This document shows positions 30,592-30,617 of a DNA stretch of 30,617 bases, piece by piece (positions within the stretch are counted from its first letter, which is position 1; each line of letters starts with the position of its first letter). Origin of the DNA: an uncultured Selenomonadales bacterium (GTDB lineage Bacteria; Bacillota; Negativicutes; Selenomonadales; Selenomonadaceae); NCBI GenBank assembly GCA_937877565.1, contig CALFJB010000104.1, positions 1-30,617 on the forward strand, given 5' to 3'. Position numbers and translations under genes: made by a program. Under the pieces are notes generated by a model. The model ran no database searches. It was given only the letters and a program-made list of their open reading frames with translations, and was not told the DNA's origin.

Positions 30592-30617
30592 ATGAAAATT
30601 GTTGCAGTTATTCCGGC
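30592..30617 (+). CDS. Start of a further gene (partial), probable nucleotidyltransferase
   Basis: The ATG at 30592 directly follows the TAA of the preceding gene and has SD GGGAGG at 30578-30583. Only eight codons are visible, reading MKIVAVIP. This opening is typical of sugar nucleotidyl- or cytidylyltransferases and similar to the preceding MKIVALVP, so a paralogue or NeuA-type enzyme is likely, but the window ends here. Confidence 0.55.

Overview
The window looks like a chromosomal segment from a low-GC member of the Negativicutes (Selenomonas/Veillonella-like Firmicutes with an outer membrane). The basis is a lipid A pathway (lpxC, fabZ, lpxA, lpxI, lpxB, msbA) beside genes of Firmicute type (DUF116, ComEB-type dCMP deaminase, QueH, BaiN-like flavoprotein, HPr-type domain with the regulatory Ser). 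This taxonomic call is inference from gene content; no rRNA is present. TTG start codons are frequent (about eight of 29 genes), each placed by a Shine-Dalgarno (SD) match.

Layout. 1-438: a partial dispersed repeat, a 60-62 bp tandem array and a terminator. 439-1649 (-): two uncharacterised proteins. 1650-2072: a mosaic of dispersed hairpin elements. 2073-2447 (+): a pilin-like gene. 2567-9295 (+): lpxC-fabZ-lpxA-lpxI, a repeat-rich gap, then lpxB, two small unknown genes and msbA. lpxD, lpxK and the Kdo genes are not here. 9601-10059 (+): dCMP deaminase. 10056-16772 (-): tyrS, an HPr/Sel1 fusion protein, a Sel1 protein, yebC, ruvC, ruvA, a DUF116 membrane protein and a nucleotidyltransferase. 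17157-18392 (-): a BaiN/HI0933-type flavoprotein. 18509-26666 (+): a lone fliH-like gene, queH, mutS, a fused nucleotidyltransferase-HEPN protein, an M18 aminopeptidase, murD and an SMR transporter.

26789 to the right edge (+) is a surface-glycan locus: two DUF115/GT42-like proteins, a GT17-type glycosyltransferase, a CMP-sugar-acid synthetase-like cytidylyltransferase and the start of a further gene. Three of these genes carry G or C runs of 10, 10 and 12 bases, while I saw no G/C run above about five elsewhere. This is the strongest candidate for an undescribed system: a slipped-strand phase-variable glycan locus, recalling poly-G loci for flagellar and LOS glycans in Campylobacter, but in a Firmicute. 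In the GT17 gene both alternative frames stop within about 20 codons. In the cytidylyltransferase gene one alternative frame creates a hydrophobic, membrane-helix-like tail. The first gene appears to be in a shifted phase here.

Other threads: a family of intergenic hairpins whose stems covary between copies, a multi-branched RNA-like element between lpxI and lpxB, a 63 bp near-duplicate of the mutS 3' end just downstream of mutS (and a weaker one after msbA), and an HPr domain with Arg17 replaced by His, fused to Sel1 repeats.
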